NCBI RefSeq assembly: GCF_004349105.1
Contig: NZ_SMLB01000038.1
Span: forward strand, 1 to 57,685
Direction of reading: 5' to 3'
Source: Jiangella aurantiaca
GTDB taxonomy: Bacteria > Actinomycetota > Actinomycetes > Jiangellales > Jiangellaceae
DNA: 57,685 nt
The notes under the pieces are model-generated. The model saw only the letters and a list, made by a program, of their open reading frames with translations, searched no databases and had not been told where the DNA came from. The position numbers were made by a program, and so were the translations under genes. Position 1 is the stretch's first letter. Every line of letters starts with the position of its first letter. Positions 34,639 to 42,692 of the stretch are shown piece by piece.

Positions 34639-35093
34639 CATGACCACGCCCGCCCCATCTGCCCGCCCGACCTCGCCGCCCGGCCGCATGCACTCACGGT
34701 CGAGCGCACCATGACCGCCCCGCCAGACGTGTTGTTCGATGCCTGGACCCAGCGGTTCGACCGCTGGTTCGCCGAGTCCGGCACGGTCGTGATGCGCGCC
34801 GAGGTCAATGCCCCGTACTTCTTCGCCACCCGGTACGCCGGAGAGTTGCACCCCCACTACGGCCGGTTCCTCCGACTCGAGCCGGGGCGACTGGTCGAGC
34901 TGACCTGGCTCACCGGCGCGGCCGGAACCAAGGGCGTGGAGTCAGTGGTCACGGCCGAGTTTTCACGCCCGGCGGCAGCGGGACGCGGCTACGGCTCACC
35001 CACGCCGGCTTCCTCGACGAGGCCTCGCGGGACCAGCACCGCGACGCGTGGCCGCTGGTGCTCGACCAGCTCGACCAGCGGATGGCGGGCTGA
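34639..35093 (+). pseudogene. Frameshifted SRPBCC/AHSA1-like gene
   Basis: The expected protein begins [10 protein letters not shown], then shifts frame to [20 protein letters not shown] and runs through [20 protein letters not shown] and [20 protein letters not shown]. It shifts again near 34965 to [20 protein letters not shown] and ends [10 protein letters not shown]. The pieces form a normal SRPBCC ligand-binding fold. Each shift is explained by one lost base (around 34665 and 34965). An ATG at 34711 could still make a protein truncated in fold. GGAG precedes 34639. A decayed gene or base-call errors; two independent shifts favour decay. Confidence 0.7.
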
Positions 35094-35120
35094 CGGGCGG
35101 GCAGTCGTCAGTGCTCGTGG

Positions 35121-35351
35121 TCACGACGCTGCTCGGGTGCGCCGGCCGGCGCGCGGCGGCTTGGACTCCCGGGTTGCCGCCCAGGTCGCAAGCAGCGCGA
35201 ACTTGTCGGCGGAGTCGGTGCCGGGCGCGACGCTGTAGGTGACGATCTGCAGTCCGGCCTCACCGTGCAGCTCGAACACGTCGAACCCGACCTCGAGCAT
35301 CACGCAGGACGGGTGGGCGCCGGCGATCCGCGCGATCACCACTCGCCCACC
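35121..35351 (-). pseudogene. C-terminal fragment of an XRE/MmyB-type regulator
   Basis: The minus frame encodes [20 protein letters not shown] then [20 protein letters not shown]. This matches the end of the complete regulator at 37550-38464 (LEMAAEPGLTLTIYTAEPGS, then LLASWAASLEA). The HTH and most of the ligand domain are absent; upstream sequence in the same frame (to about 35495) has no family similarity. It is a truncated relic. The 370-base stretch 35094-35463 holds nothing else recognisable. Confidence 0.65.
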
Positions 35352-35463
35352 GAGCCGCTGACCAACTCCACCGCACCCGGGCGAGGATCGACGAACCGGG
35401 GCCCATCGCGCGCGCCTGAGGTGACGACTGGTCTCTCCCGCGCCGGTGCCACACGATGGTGCG

Positions 35464-36141
35464 GTGACCTCCTGGCCAACGCAGTGGCCGAGCACCGCGG
35501 CGGAGTTGGTCGCCGTTCAGCAGGATCTGGCCGTCGCCCGCCCGGAGCCGTGGCACCCTGGCCGGCATCACGTCATCGGTGGTTGCTACGCGTGCGGCCC
35601 CCACGGGCTCGTCGGCCGGGGCCAGGCGGGCGATCCGGTGTGGGCAGCGGCAGCCGCCTACAGCGGCGAGCAGTGCGTCAGTCGAGCAAGCGTCTCAGGC
35701 GTCGCCCGCGGCCCGTACACGCCGGGACTGCTCGCGCTGCGCGTGGGGCCATCGCTCGCCGCCGCCGTCACCGCCTTGACGGTGGCTGTGGACGTCCTGA
35801 TCGTCGACGCCACCGGGCGTGACCATCCGCGCCGGGCGGGCCTCGCCATGCAGCTCGGCGCATCGGTCGGCGTGCCGACGATCGGCGTCACACATCGTCC
35901 ACTGACCGCAGTGGGTGCGCCGCCGGCCGATCAACGTGGTGCCACGAGCCCGCTGACAGTGAATGGCGCCGTCGTCGGCTACTGGCTGCGCACCCGCACG
36001 GGCACGCGGCCGGTCGCGGTCCATGCCGGCTGGCGGGTCGACGCCGAAACCGCAGTCCAGATCGTCCTCGGCAGCGCCCGCTGGCGGACGCCGACGCCGC
36101 TTCGAGAGGCCCGGCGGCTGGCACGTGTACGACGAAGATGA
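35464..36141 (+). CDS. Endonuclease V homologue with altered active site
   Basis: A 225-residue protein that follows the endonuclease V fold: RGPYTPGLLALRVGPSLAAA near residue 82, VLIVDATGRDHPRRAGLAMQ near 111, VPTIGVTHRPL and a C-terminal VAVHAGWRVDAETAVQIV. Endonuclease V cleaves next to deoxyinosine using three acids. Here the first Asp (in the family GADV segment) aligns with Cys41, and the Glu of the SFRE segment with Val94; only Asp115 remains. So it may bind damaged DNA or RNA without cutting, or do something new. GTG at 35464 is used; GTG at 35446 is possible, and neither has a clear ribosome binding site. Confidence 0.72.
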   Translation: MTSWPTQWPSTAAELVAVQQDLAVARPEPWHPGRHHVIGGCYACGPHGLVGRGQAGDPVWAAAAAYSGEQCVSRASVSGVARGPYTPGLLALRVGPSLAAAVTALTVAVDVLIVDATGRDHPRRAGLAMQLGASVGVPTIGVTHRPLTAVGAPPADQRGATSPLTVNGAVVGYWLRTRTGTRPVAVHAGWRVDAETAVQIVLGSARWRTPTPLREARRLARVRRR

Positions 36142-36343
36142 CGATCACAGCTCAGCGCTCGTCGACCGACACGCTGTCGTACGGGCTCCGCGGTCCGGTG
36201 ATGCTGCAGCCGTACGACAGTGTGGTGGTCTACGACCCGGGCACCGACGAGTGCCCCCGGCGGCTACTCGCCCTACGAGACGGTCGTCTTCGGCGACGTC
36301 GACTCCGGGGTGCTGAACGTCGAGCGGCCCCGGTTCGAGGTCA
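36138..36343 (+). other. Unrecognised short reading frame, probably frameshifted
   Basis: An ATG overlapping the previous stop (ATGA) opens a 72-codon frame whose first 40 residues look like coding sequence (LSYGLRGPVMLQPYDSVVVY) but which then becomes Arg-rich. In another frame a plausible continuation appears from about 36255 (PGGYSPYETVVFGDVDSGVL, then NVERPRFEV). It runs into the 3' end of the converging SDR gene. I do not recognise the family. It may be a small gene with a frameshift, or noise. Confidence 0.25.
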
Positions 36344-37123
36344 GGCGGCCACGTAGGGGTGTTCGGCCCCGTCGCGACGGGTGCGGATGTTGCAGTAGTG
36401 CTGGGCGACGGTGTCGGCCTGTGTGCCCGGGCCGCCGCTGCCGATCCACACGGCGAGCGGGACGTGCGCGGCGTACACGCCCTTGCCGGCCAGCGCCTGA
36501 TGAAGCGTCAGTACCCAGGAACGCAGCGCCGCCGAGGCGATGGCGACGTTGGCGAACTCGGGCGGCGCCGGCCGCGGGTCGACCGACGAGGCGCCGGTGG
36601 TGAACAGCAGCGTGCCGGTCCCCCGGTCGATCATGTCCGGCAGCACCTGCTGGGCGGCGGTGAGCGCGCCGTAGAGGTAGTAGCCGACCTGCGGCTGGAG
36701 GTTATCCACGGTCACGTCCAGCGGTCCGGCCATGGTGATCCCGGGCACCGGCTGGTGTGGTGCCGGCGAGTACTCCAGCACGTCGACGTCGCCGTACCGG
36801 TCCTCGATCCGGGCGAACGCCGCCACGAGGGACCGGCGATCCATGATGTCGGCTCTGAACCCGGCGGCGTCGATGCCGAGCTCGCCCAGCTGGGCCGCGA
36901 GGGCCGTCGAGCCGTTTATCTGGTCGGCGACGGCGCGGGTCTGCATCGGATCGGCCAGGTCGCCGACGACGGCTTCGGCCCCACGACCCAGCAGTTCTCG
37001 CACAGCCGTAACCCGATCGCCGTTGCGGGTGTGGACGACGACGCGATGCCCGGCTTCGAGCAGAGTCTGCGCGGCCGCCCGGCCGAGTCCGTCAGCGGAC
37101 CCGGTGACGAGGACACGTGCCAT
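36341..37123 (-). CDS. Short-chain dehydrogenase, apparently a fusion of two SDR genes
   Basis: A 260-residue protein. Residues 1-70 are the start of one SDR: MARVLVTGSADGLGRAAAQT (cofactor motif) to DLADPMQTRAVADQIN. From about residue 72 (ALAAQLGELGIDAAGFRADI) the sequence instead resembles the stretch an SDR has before its first 60 residues are complete: it repeats the beta2-alpha3 region, then goes on with VDVLEYSPAP, VLPDMIDRGTGTLLFTTGAS and ANVAIASAALRSWVLTLHQA. The Tyr-xxx-Lys pair is not visible near 195-205 (FANVAIASAA). Thus half a Rossmann fold appears duplicated at the junction. ATG with AAGG upstream. Last in the XRE-cupin-SDR operon. Confidence 0.75.
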   Translation of the reverse strand: MARVLVTGSADGLGRAAAQTLLEAGHRVVVHTRNGDRVTAVRELLGRGAEAVVGDLADPMQTRAVADQINGSTALAAQLGELGIDAAGFRADIMDRRSLVAAFARIEDRYGDVDVLEYSPAPHQPVPGITMAGPLDVTVDNLQPQVGYYLYGALTAAQQVLPDMIDRGTGTLLFTTGASSVDPRPAPPEFANVAIASAALRSWVLTLHQALAGKGVYAAHVPLAVWIGSGGPGTQADTVAQHYCNIRTRRDGAEHPYVAA

Positions 37124-37154
37124 GACATCCTTCCGGCGGAGGTCGCCCCACTGG

Positions 37155-37553
37155 TCAGTGCCGGTGATAGTCCTCGTCGCCGACGTGTTCCAGCCACGTC
37201 GCGCCGTCGCCGTCGGAGGTGCCTTCCAGGAGCGCGAGGTGCTCCATGAAGTCGTCGGGCGTGGCGCCGTGCCAGTGCTCCTCACCGGGCGGGGTGTAGA
37301 CCGTCTGGCCGGGATGCACCTCGAGGATCGTGCCATCCCGGGTGCCCATCAGGGCGACGCCGGCGGTGACGTGGAGAGTCTGCCCGTGCGCATGCGAATG
37401 CCAGGCGGTGCGGGCCGCGGGCGCGAACCGGACCCGGACGGCGACCATGCGCGACGGCTCGGGCTTGCGGGAGGCGATGGTGTCGATCCAGACGTCGCCG
37501 GTGAACCAGTCCGCCGGACCCTTCGCGGTGGCCGTCTTGGGCTCGATGTTCAC
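37155..37553 (-). CDS. Cupin-domain protein
   Basis: A 132-residue single-domain cupin. Motif 1 is WHSHAHGQTLHVTAG with two ligand His, and motif 2 is PGEEHWHGATPDD with another. The sequence resembles the carboxymuconolactone-associated and quercetin-dioxygenase-like small cupins. The reaction is unknown. The ATG overlaps the stop of the regulator gene (ATGA), and the SDR follows after 31 bases, so the three form an operon. Confidence 0.85.
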   Translation of the reverse strand: MNIEPKTATAKGPADWFTGDVWIDTIASRKPEPSRMVAVRVRFAPAARTAWHSHAHGQTLHVTAGVALMGTRDGTILEVHPGQTVYTPPGEEHWHGATPDDFMEHLALLEGTSDGDGATWLEHVGDEDYHRH

Positions 37554-38464
37554 GCGTCTGCCTCCGTCTTCCGGGTCGTGTCGGCCAGGGCGTCCGCCTC
37601 GAGTGATGCCGCCCAGGAGGCCAGCAGCTGCAGCCGTTCCGCGGAGGGCGATCCGGGCTCGGCGGTGTAGATCGTGAGGGTGAGGCCGGGCTCGGCCGCC
37701 ATCTCCAGGCCCTCGTAGGCGAGGGTGAGGTCACCGACGACGTGGTGGTGGTACTGCTTCGTACCGGTCCCGTGGAGGCGCACGTTGTGCGCGCCCCACC
37801 GGGTGCGGAAGTCGTCGCTACGAGTGGACAACTCGCCGACCAGGTCGTGCAGGTCCTTGTCCCGCGGGTCGCGGCCGGCCTCGGTGCGCAGCATCGCCAC
37901 GACGATGTCCGCGGCTGCCTCCCACTCCGTGTAGAACCGGCGCGCGGCGGCGTCGAGGAAGGTGAACCGTGCCAGGTTCGCCGGGTGCTGCCCGTTCGCG
38001 GCCGCGCTCGCGTAGACCTCGTCATAGAAGGCGCGCGCCAGCTGATTGGCCGCGAGCAGGTCCATCCGGCCGTTGCGGACGAACGCCGGCCCCGCGGTGA
38101 CGGCGTCCAGAGCCCACTGCAGGCTCGGACGGGTCATCCACTGTCTGCCGACGCGGCGGCGCGGCCGCACTAGCGCGCTCGTGCCATCGGCGGCCTGGGC
38201 CAGGTCGAACAGGTGGGCCCGCTCGGCGTCATCGAGCCGCAGGGTGCGCGCGATCGCGTCCAGCACACTCGTCGAGACGCCGGCCAGCGCGCCCCGCTCC
38301 AGTTTGGCGTAGTACTCCACGCTGACGCCGGCCAGAGCAGCCACCTCGCTGCGGCGCAATCCGGGCACGCGCCGGTTCGTGCCGGCGGGCAGGCCGGCCT
38401 GTTCCGGCGTGATCCTCGCACGCCGCGAGAGCAGGAACTCACGGACCTCGTGACGGTTGTCCAC
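37550..38464 (-). CDS. XRE-family regulator with MmyB-like ligand domain
   Basis: A 304-residue regulator: HTH at about residues 10-85 (LRRSEVAALAGVSVEYYAKL is the recognition region) and an MmyB-like PAS-type domain (about 105-290, with LLAANQLARAFYDEVY and LTIYTAEPGSPSAERLQLLA). Such proteins in actinobacteria commonly control an adjacent short-chain or zinc dehydrogenase, exactly the neighbours here: the operon cupin/SDR behind it and the alcohol dehydrogenase divergent to it. A truncated relative lies at 35121-35351. Confidence 0.9.
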   Translation of the reverse strand: MDNRHEVREFLLSRRARITPEQAGLPAGTNRRVPGLRRSEVAALAGVSVEYYAKLERGALAGVSTSVLDAIARTLRLDDAERAHLFDLAQAADGTSALVRPRRRVGRQWMTRPSLQWALDAVTAGPAFVRNGRMDLLAANQLARAFYDEVYASAAANGQHPANLARFTFLDAAARRFYTEWEAAADIVVAMLRTEAGRDPRDKDLHDLVGELSTRSDDFRTRWGAHNVRLHGTGTKQYHHHVVGDLTLAYEGLEMAAEPGLTLTIYTAEPGSPSAERLQLLASWAASLEADALADTTRKTEADA

Positions 38465-38628
38465 ACCTCGAGGTTAGGCCGCGCCCGCTGGCCGTGGGGT
38501 GCTCTGCCAGTACACGTCACGACAGTGACTCCCACCCACCCCGTACGCGGTGGTCTGCTGGATGTCGTGGACGCGGCAGCCCGGCCGTCGCCACACCAGA
38601 TTCCACCGAAACAAGGAGAGACCCCACC

Positions 38629-39651
38629 ATGCGTGGAGCGGTGATGTACGCCCCTGGCGACGTCCGCGTCGAAGACCGCGACGTGCCGGTGATCGTCGAG
38701 CCGACCGACGCGGTCATCCGCGTCGCCGCGGCCTGCATCTGCGGCTCGGACCTGTGGCCGTACCGCGGGATCGAGCAGCTGAACGGGGCGACGCCCATGG
38801 GGCACGAGTACGTCGGCGTCGTCGAGCAGGTCGGCTCCGAGGTGACGACCATCAAGGCCGGCGACTTCGTCGTCGGGTCGTTCTTCGCCTCGGACAACAC
38901 CTGCGAGATCTGCCGGGCCGGCTACCAGACCCACTGCGTCAACCGCCAGCCCGTGGGCGCCAACGGCGCGCAGTCCGAGCTGCTGCGCGTGCCGCTGGCC
39001 GACGGCACCCTGGTCGCCACGCCCGGGCAGCCGGACGCGAACCTGGTCCCGTCGCTGCTGGCCGCCTCCGACGTGCTCGGCACCGGCTGGTTCGCCGCCG
39101 TGGCCGCCGAGACCGGCCCGGGCAAGACCGTCGCCGTCGTGGGGGACGGCGCCGTCGGCCTGCTCGGCGTGCTGGCCGCGCACCAGCTCGGCGCAGAGCG
39201 GATCATCGCCATGTCCCGGCACGCCGACCGGCAGAAGCTCGCCCTCGAGTTCGGTGCCACCGACATCGTCGAAGAGCGCGGCAACGCCGGCGTGGCGAAG
39301 ATCAAGGAGCTGACGCACGGGCTCGGCGCGCACTCGGTGATCGAGGCCGTCGGCACCCAGGAGTCGATGATGCAGGCGATTCGTTCCACCCGCCCCGGCG
39401 GCCACGTCGGCTACGTCGGCGTCGCCCACGACGTCAGCCTCCCCGGCAAGGAGCTCTTCTTCTCCGGCGTCCACCTGCATGGCGGCCCCGCACCGGTGCG
39501 GCGGTTCCTGCCCGAGCTGATCGACCTCATCTGGCGCCGGGCGATCGACCCCGGCAAGGTCTTCGACCTCACCCTCCCGCTCGAGGACGCCGCCGAGGGC
39601 TACCGCGCCATGGACCAGCGCACCGCCATCAAGGTGCTCCTCCAGCCGTGA
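38629..39651 (+). CDS. Zinc-dependent alcohol dehydrogenase family protein
   Basis: A 340-residue medium-chain dehydrogenase. Catalytic zinc ligands are in CICGSDLW (Cys38) and MGHEYVG (His/Glu near 59-60). The cofactor motif is VAVVGDGAVGLLGVLAA near 165. The structural zinc lobe has only three of the four usual cysteines (DNTCEICRAGYQTHC; an Asp takes the first place). AAGGAG precedes the ATG. It is divergent from the XRE regulator with a 164-base gap that presumably holds the operators, though no clear palindrome was found. Confidence 0.88.
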   Translation: MRGAVMYAPGDVRVEDRDVPVIVEPTDAVIRVAAACICGSDLWPYRGIEQLNGATPMGHEYVGVVEQVGSEVTTIKAGDFVVGSFFASDNTCEICRAGYQTHCVNRQPVGANGAQSELLRVPLADGTLVATPGQPDANLVPSLLAASDVLGTGWFAAVAAETGPGKTVAVVGDGAVGLLGVLAAHQLGAERIIAMSRHADRQKLALEFGATDIVEERGNAGVAKIKELTHGLGAHSVIEAVGTQESMMQAIRSTRPGGHVGYVGVAHDVSLPGKELFFSGVHLHGGPAPVRRFLPELIDLIWRRAIDPGKVFDLTLPLEDAAEGYRAMDQRTAIKVLLQP

Positions 39652-39756
39652 CGCTCAGCCCGACCGATGCGGCCGTAGCACCGTCCGAGGCCGCCGCCCG
39701 GGTGAGCCGCGCCCTTGCCGTCGTAGGCGGGGCCATCACGAGGACTTCCCGAGCGT

Positions 39757-39809
39757 CACCACGATTACAGGCCTGGTGAAGCACGGGATTTCGTGGTGAA
39801 CGTGATCAT
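39757..39809 (+). repeat. Dispersed repeat, copy 1
   Basis: CACGATTACAGGCCTGGTGA then AGCACGGGATTTCGTGGTGA. The minus strand at 49131-49181 carries CACGATTGCAGGCCTGGTGA then TGCTCCAGAAAACGTGGTGA: over 40 bases aligned without gaps, the first 20 bases differ at one position and the final CGTGGTGA is identical. It lies in the 264-base gap after the dehydrogenase gene, which otherwise has only the hairpin at 39857. Confidence 0.6.
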
Positions 39810-39856
39810 CTCCAAGGCCAGCGGTCGGCAGGGGACGGCGTGGCGTGACCTACGGC

Positions 39857-39894
39857 GCCGGGCCGGCCCGCCCCGGCAGGCGAGCCGGCCCGGC
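39857..39894. terminator. Hairpin downstream of the GH-A gene
   Basis: GCCGGGCCGGC (39857-39867) pairs perfectly with GCCGGCCCGGC (39884-39894) across a 16-base loop, 22 bases beyond the stop of the minus-strand gene at 39916. It should end the GH36-transporter-GH-A operon. Confidence 0.65.
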
Positions 39895-39915
39895 ATGCTC
39901 GGGTGGCGGCCGAGC

Positions 39916-42654
39916 TCAGCCGACCCGGATCGGCGCGATCTCGAACCGGTCGAGGTCGGGCGCCCATGGGCTGTCCAGCGCCGGCCGGCACGGCTGCGGG
40001 CACTCGCTCGCCGTCGCGCCCCTGGCGGGGTCGTTGAACAGCGTGATCTCGTTGCGCCCGGCCGCTAAGGTCACCGGAACGCCACGGGCCCACCAGTTCC
40101 CCCACGACCACGTGTTCTTGAACCAGTGCCGCGACGGCTCACCGCCGTTGACGGACACGTCGATCGGGCGGGAGATGATGTCGGCGTTGTACGGGTGGCC
40201 GGTGTCGCGCTCGTCGTTGGCGTAGTGGACGACTAGGAGGTGCTCACCCGCCTGCGCGGCGTCGACGGTCACGGTCACCGAGTTCGCGGGGCCGTTGCCG
40301 ACGCCGCCGACGAACGACCCGCCGGAGGCGGCCCGGTGGGTCCGGACGACAGCGGACCCGGCCAGCTCGGCGTCCTCGGCCTCGACGACGGTCACGGCGT
40401 CCTCCGCCCGGGTCGCGGTCACCGCGTCCAGCCGCACCGGCGTCGGCCCGGCGGGCGTCACGGTCACGCGGTTGACGCCGGCGGACAGGAACAGCCGATG
40501 GGTGTCGGTGTCCCAGAACGCCGCACCGGGCGCGGCGCGCAGCACGCCGCCGTCGACCGGCCGCCGGTCCAGCCCGATGCTCGCCGCCGCCGCTCCCGGG
40601 ACTCCGGGACTGCTGTGCCGGAACTCCACGTCGTAGTACCCGTCGTCCTCGGCGTACACGGTGAACAGCGCCTCGGCGCCGCGGCGCAGCACCAGGTGGC
40701 CGGCGCCGGACTGCTCCGGCTGGTCGTACGCGTATCCGGCGGAGCCGCTGGTCTGCGCCAGCTCGGCCTCGTAAGTGCGCGAGACCGGAGCGGCGTCACC
40801 GCTCAGCTGCTCGAGGTCGATGCGGTCGAGCGTCGCCTCGCCGATCGCCCGCCCCAGCGAGGGATGCGACGCGGCCAGCCTGATCTCGTTGCGCCCCGCC
40901 TGCAGCGAGACGACGACGTCGGCGCGGGTGCGCCAGGTCCAGTTCATCGTCGCCTCATACTCGACGAAACGCGGCGACCCGCCGTTGACGGTGAGGACCT
41001 GCTGCGACGGCTGGCCGGTCTGGTTGCCGTACATGATGCCGAGGCGGTAGTCGCCGGCGGCCGGGACGTCGACGGTGAACGCGACGGCGCTCTCCGGCCG
41101 GTTGAGCGAGCCGACGTCGCGGTTGCCCGACGTCGCGGCCGCGTTCCAGTTCTGCAGCGTGCCTTGCGTGTAGACGGTGCCGGCGGTGATCGCCGCGTTC
41201 TCCGCCTCGTACGTCGCCCGCCACGGCCGCTCGACCGACTCCCGGCTGCCGCTGCCGCCCGGCGACAGGACGATCTCGTAGGCGGCCATCCGGTCGACGT
41301 TCGGGCCGCCGTCGCCGATCCCGCCCAGCCCGCGGATCGGCACGGTCACCGTCCCGTCCGACGGCGTCACGTCGGCGCGATGCAACACCTCCGGCGGCGG
41401 CGCGGCGGAGTTCTGCCCGCTCCACGTCGTGGCCCGGACCTCGACGTGAACGGTGTCGCCGAACAGCTCGTCGTCGACACCGGACACGACGACGTCGACG
41501 GGGTCGGCGGTGCCGCCGGTGACGATGCGGGCCTGCCGGCGCTCGTCGTCGACGACGGCGATGGCGTCCAGGGCGTCGACCGTCGTGGGGTCCGGACGAG
41601 TGACGGCGACGGTGTCACCGCCGTGCAGGTCGGCGTACATCTTGTAGAACCACCAGCCGCCGCCGGGCTGGTTCGTCTGCACGACGTCGCCGGCCAGCCC
41701 GCCGGCCGCCGTCCAGTAGGCCTTGCCGCCGGCGGCGACCTTGGCCTCCTCGAACATCGCCGTCCACTTGATCAGCTGTCCGGGCACGGTGAGGTCGCGG
41801 TTGCCGCCGTACTCGTTGATGTCGATCGGGATGGGGTCGATGCCGCGCTCGCGCTCCAGCGCGCGGTAAGCCGCGTACGTCCGGCGGAAGTAGTTGCCGC
41901 TGTTCGGGTCGAGGCTGTTCGAGGGCAGCTGATGCCAGGTGGTGAGGTCCGGCAGCACGTCGTTGTCGCGGGCGAAGCTGAGGAAGTCGCCGTAGTTGCG
42001 CTGGCGGAACGTGGCGTCGTTCATGCCGGCGACGCGCGCGCCGGGGTGGTGGGCGCGGACGTACTCGACGGCCTGCTTCCAGTGCCGCAGGAAGGCGTCC
42101 ATCCGGGTGCGGTAGTTCGCCGCGTTGCCGGTGCCCAGGTCGTACCAGATGTTGTCGGGCTCGTTGAACAGCACGTAGACGAACCGGTCGGCGTGCGGGC
42201 TGTTCGCCGCCTGGTCGACCACCCAGGCCAGCTTCTCCATGTAGTCGGCGAAGCAGACGTCGTTGCAGGGCACGACGCCGCCAGGGTTCTCGTACTCCCA
42301 CTCGGCGTACATGTCCTGGACGTAGATCTGGATGTACTCGCCGCCGGTGCGGACGAACGGCTCGGCGACGACCAGTGCGTCGCCGTTCGGGTGCTGGGCG
42401 CCGGCCGGCGGCTTCTGCGCGATGCTGTGCAGCCGCAGCGGCTCCAGCGCGTTGTCGCTGGGCACGCCGTCGTCGCTGAGCCCGTACAGCGTGCCGCTGC
42501 CGGTGCCGAGGAACGGCCCGGTGCGCTCGGCGAGGTCGACGTGGAGCTGGCCGACGTCGTCGGCGCGGGCCGGCTCGGCGGGAAGCGCGCTCGTCGCGAC
42601 CGTCGCGGTGAGCACGACGCTCAGCGCGGCGATCGGAGCGATCCACCTTCGCAT
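39916..42654 (-). CDS. Secreted clan GH-A glycoside hydrolase with three CBM6/35-like modules
   Basis: A 912-residue exported enzyme (signal peptide about 1-32). The catalytic barrel spans about 35-360: VLFNEPDNIW gives the acid/base Glu165 of clan GH-A, and PIDINEYGG gives a likely nucleophile Glu281. A beta-sandwich follows (about 370-480), then three carbohydrate-binding modules starting with the family signatures TYEAENAAI, TYEAELAQT and VVEAEDAEL (about 490-620, 630-760, 765-905). I cannot assign the GH family with certainty; GH39-like and GH5-like are both possible. It is last in the operon with a CUT1 transporter and GH36, so it should cut the polymer outside the cell. AAAGAGG precedes the ATG. 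Confidence 0.8.
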   Translation of the reverse strand: MRRWIAPIAALSVVLTATVATSALPAEPARADDVGQLHVDLAERTGPFLGTGSGTLYGLSDDGVPSDNALEPLRLHSIAQKPPAGAQHPNGDALVVAEPFVRTGGEYIQIYVQDMYAEWEYENPGGVVPCNDVCFADYMEKLAWVVDQAANSPHADRFVYVLFNEPDNIWYDLGTGNAANYRTRMDAFLRHWKQAVEYVRAHHPGARVAGMNDATFRQRNYGDFLSFARDNDVLPDLTTWHQLPSNSLDPNSGNYFRRTYAAYRALERERGIDPIPIDINEYGGNRDLTVPGQLIKWTAMFEEAKVAAGGKAYWTAAGGLAGDVVQTNQPGGGWWFYKMYADLHGGDTVAVTRPDPTTVDALDAIAVVDDERRQARIVTGGTADPVDVVVSGVDDELFGDTVHVEVRATTWSGQNSAAPPPEVLHRADVTPSDGTVTVPIRGLGGIGDGGPNVDRMAAYEIVLSPGGSGSRESVERPWRATYEAENAAITAGTVYTQGTLQNWNAAATSGNRDVGSLNRPESAVAFTVDVPAAGDYRLGIMYGNQTGQPSQQVLTVNGGSPRFVEYEATMNWTWRTRADVVVSLQAGRNEIRLAASHPSLGRAIGEATLDRIDLEQLSGDAAPVSRTYEAELAQTSGSAGYAYDQPEQSGAGHLVLRRGAEALFTVYAEDDGYYDVEFRHSSPGVPGAAAASIGLDRRPVDGGVLRAAPGAAFWDTDTHRLFLSAGVNRVTVTPAGPTPVRLDAVTATRAEDAVTVVEAEDAELAGSAVVRTHRAASGGSFVGGVGNGPANSVTVTVDAAQAGEHLLVVHYANDERDTGHPYNADIISRPIDVSVNGGEPSRHWFKNTWSWGNWWARGVPVTLAAGRNEITLFNDPARGATASECPQPCRPALDSPWAPDLDRFEIAPIRVG

Positions 42655-42692
42655 GGTGTACCTCTTTCCGTCGTCATCGGTGGAGTGAGGCG

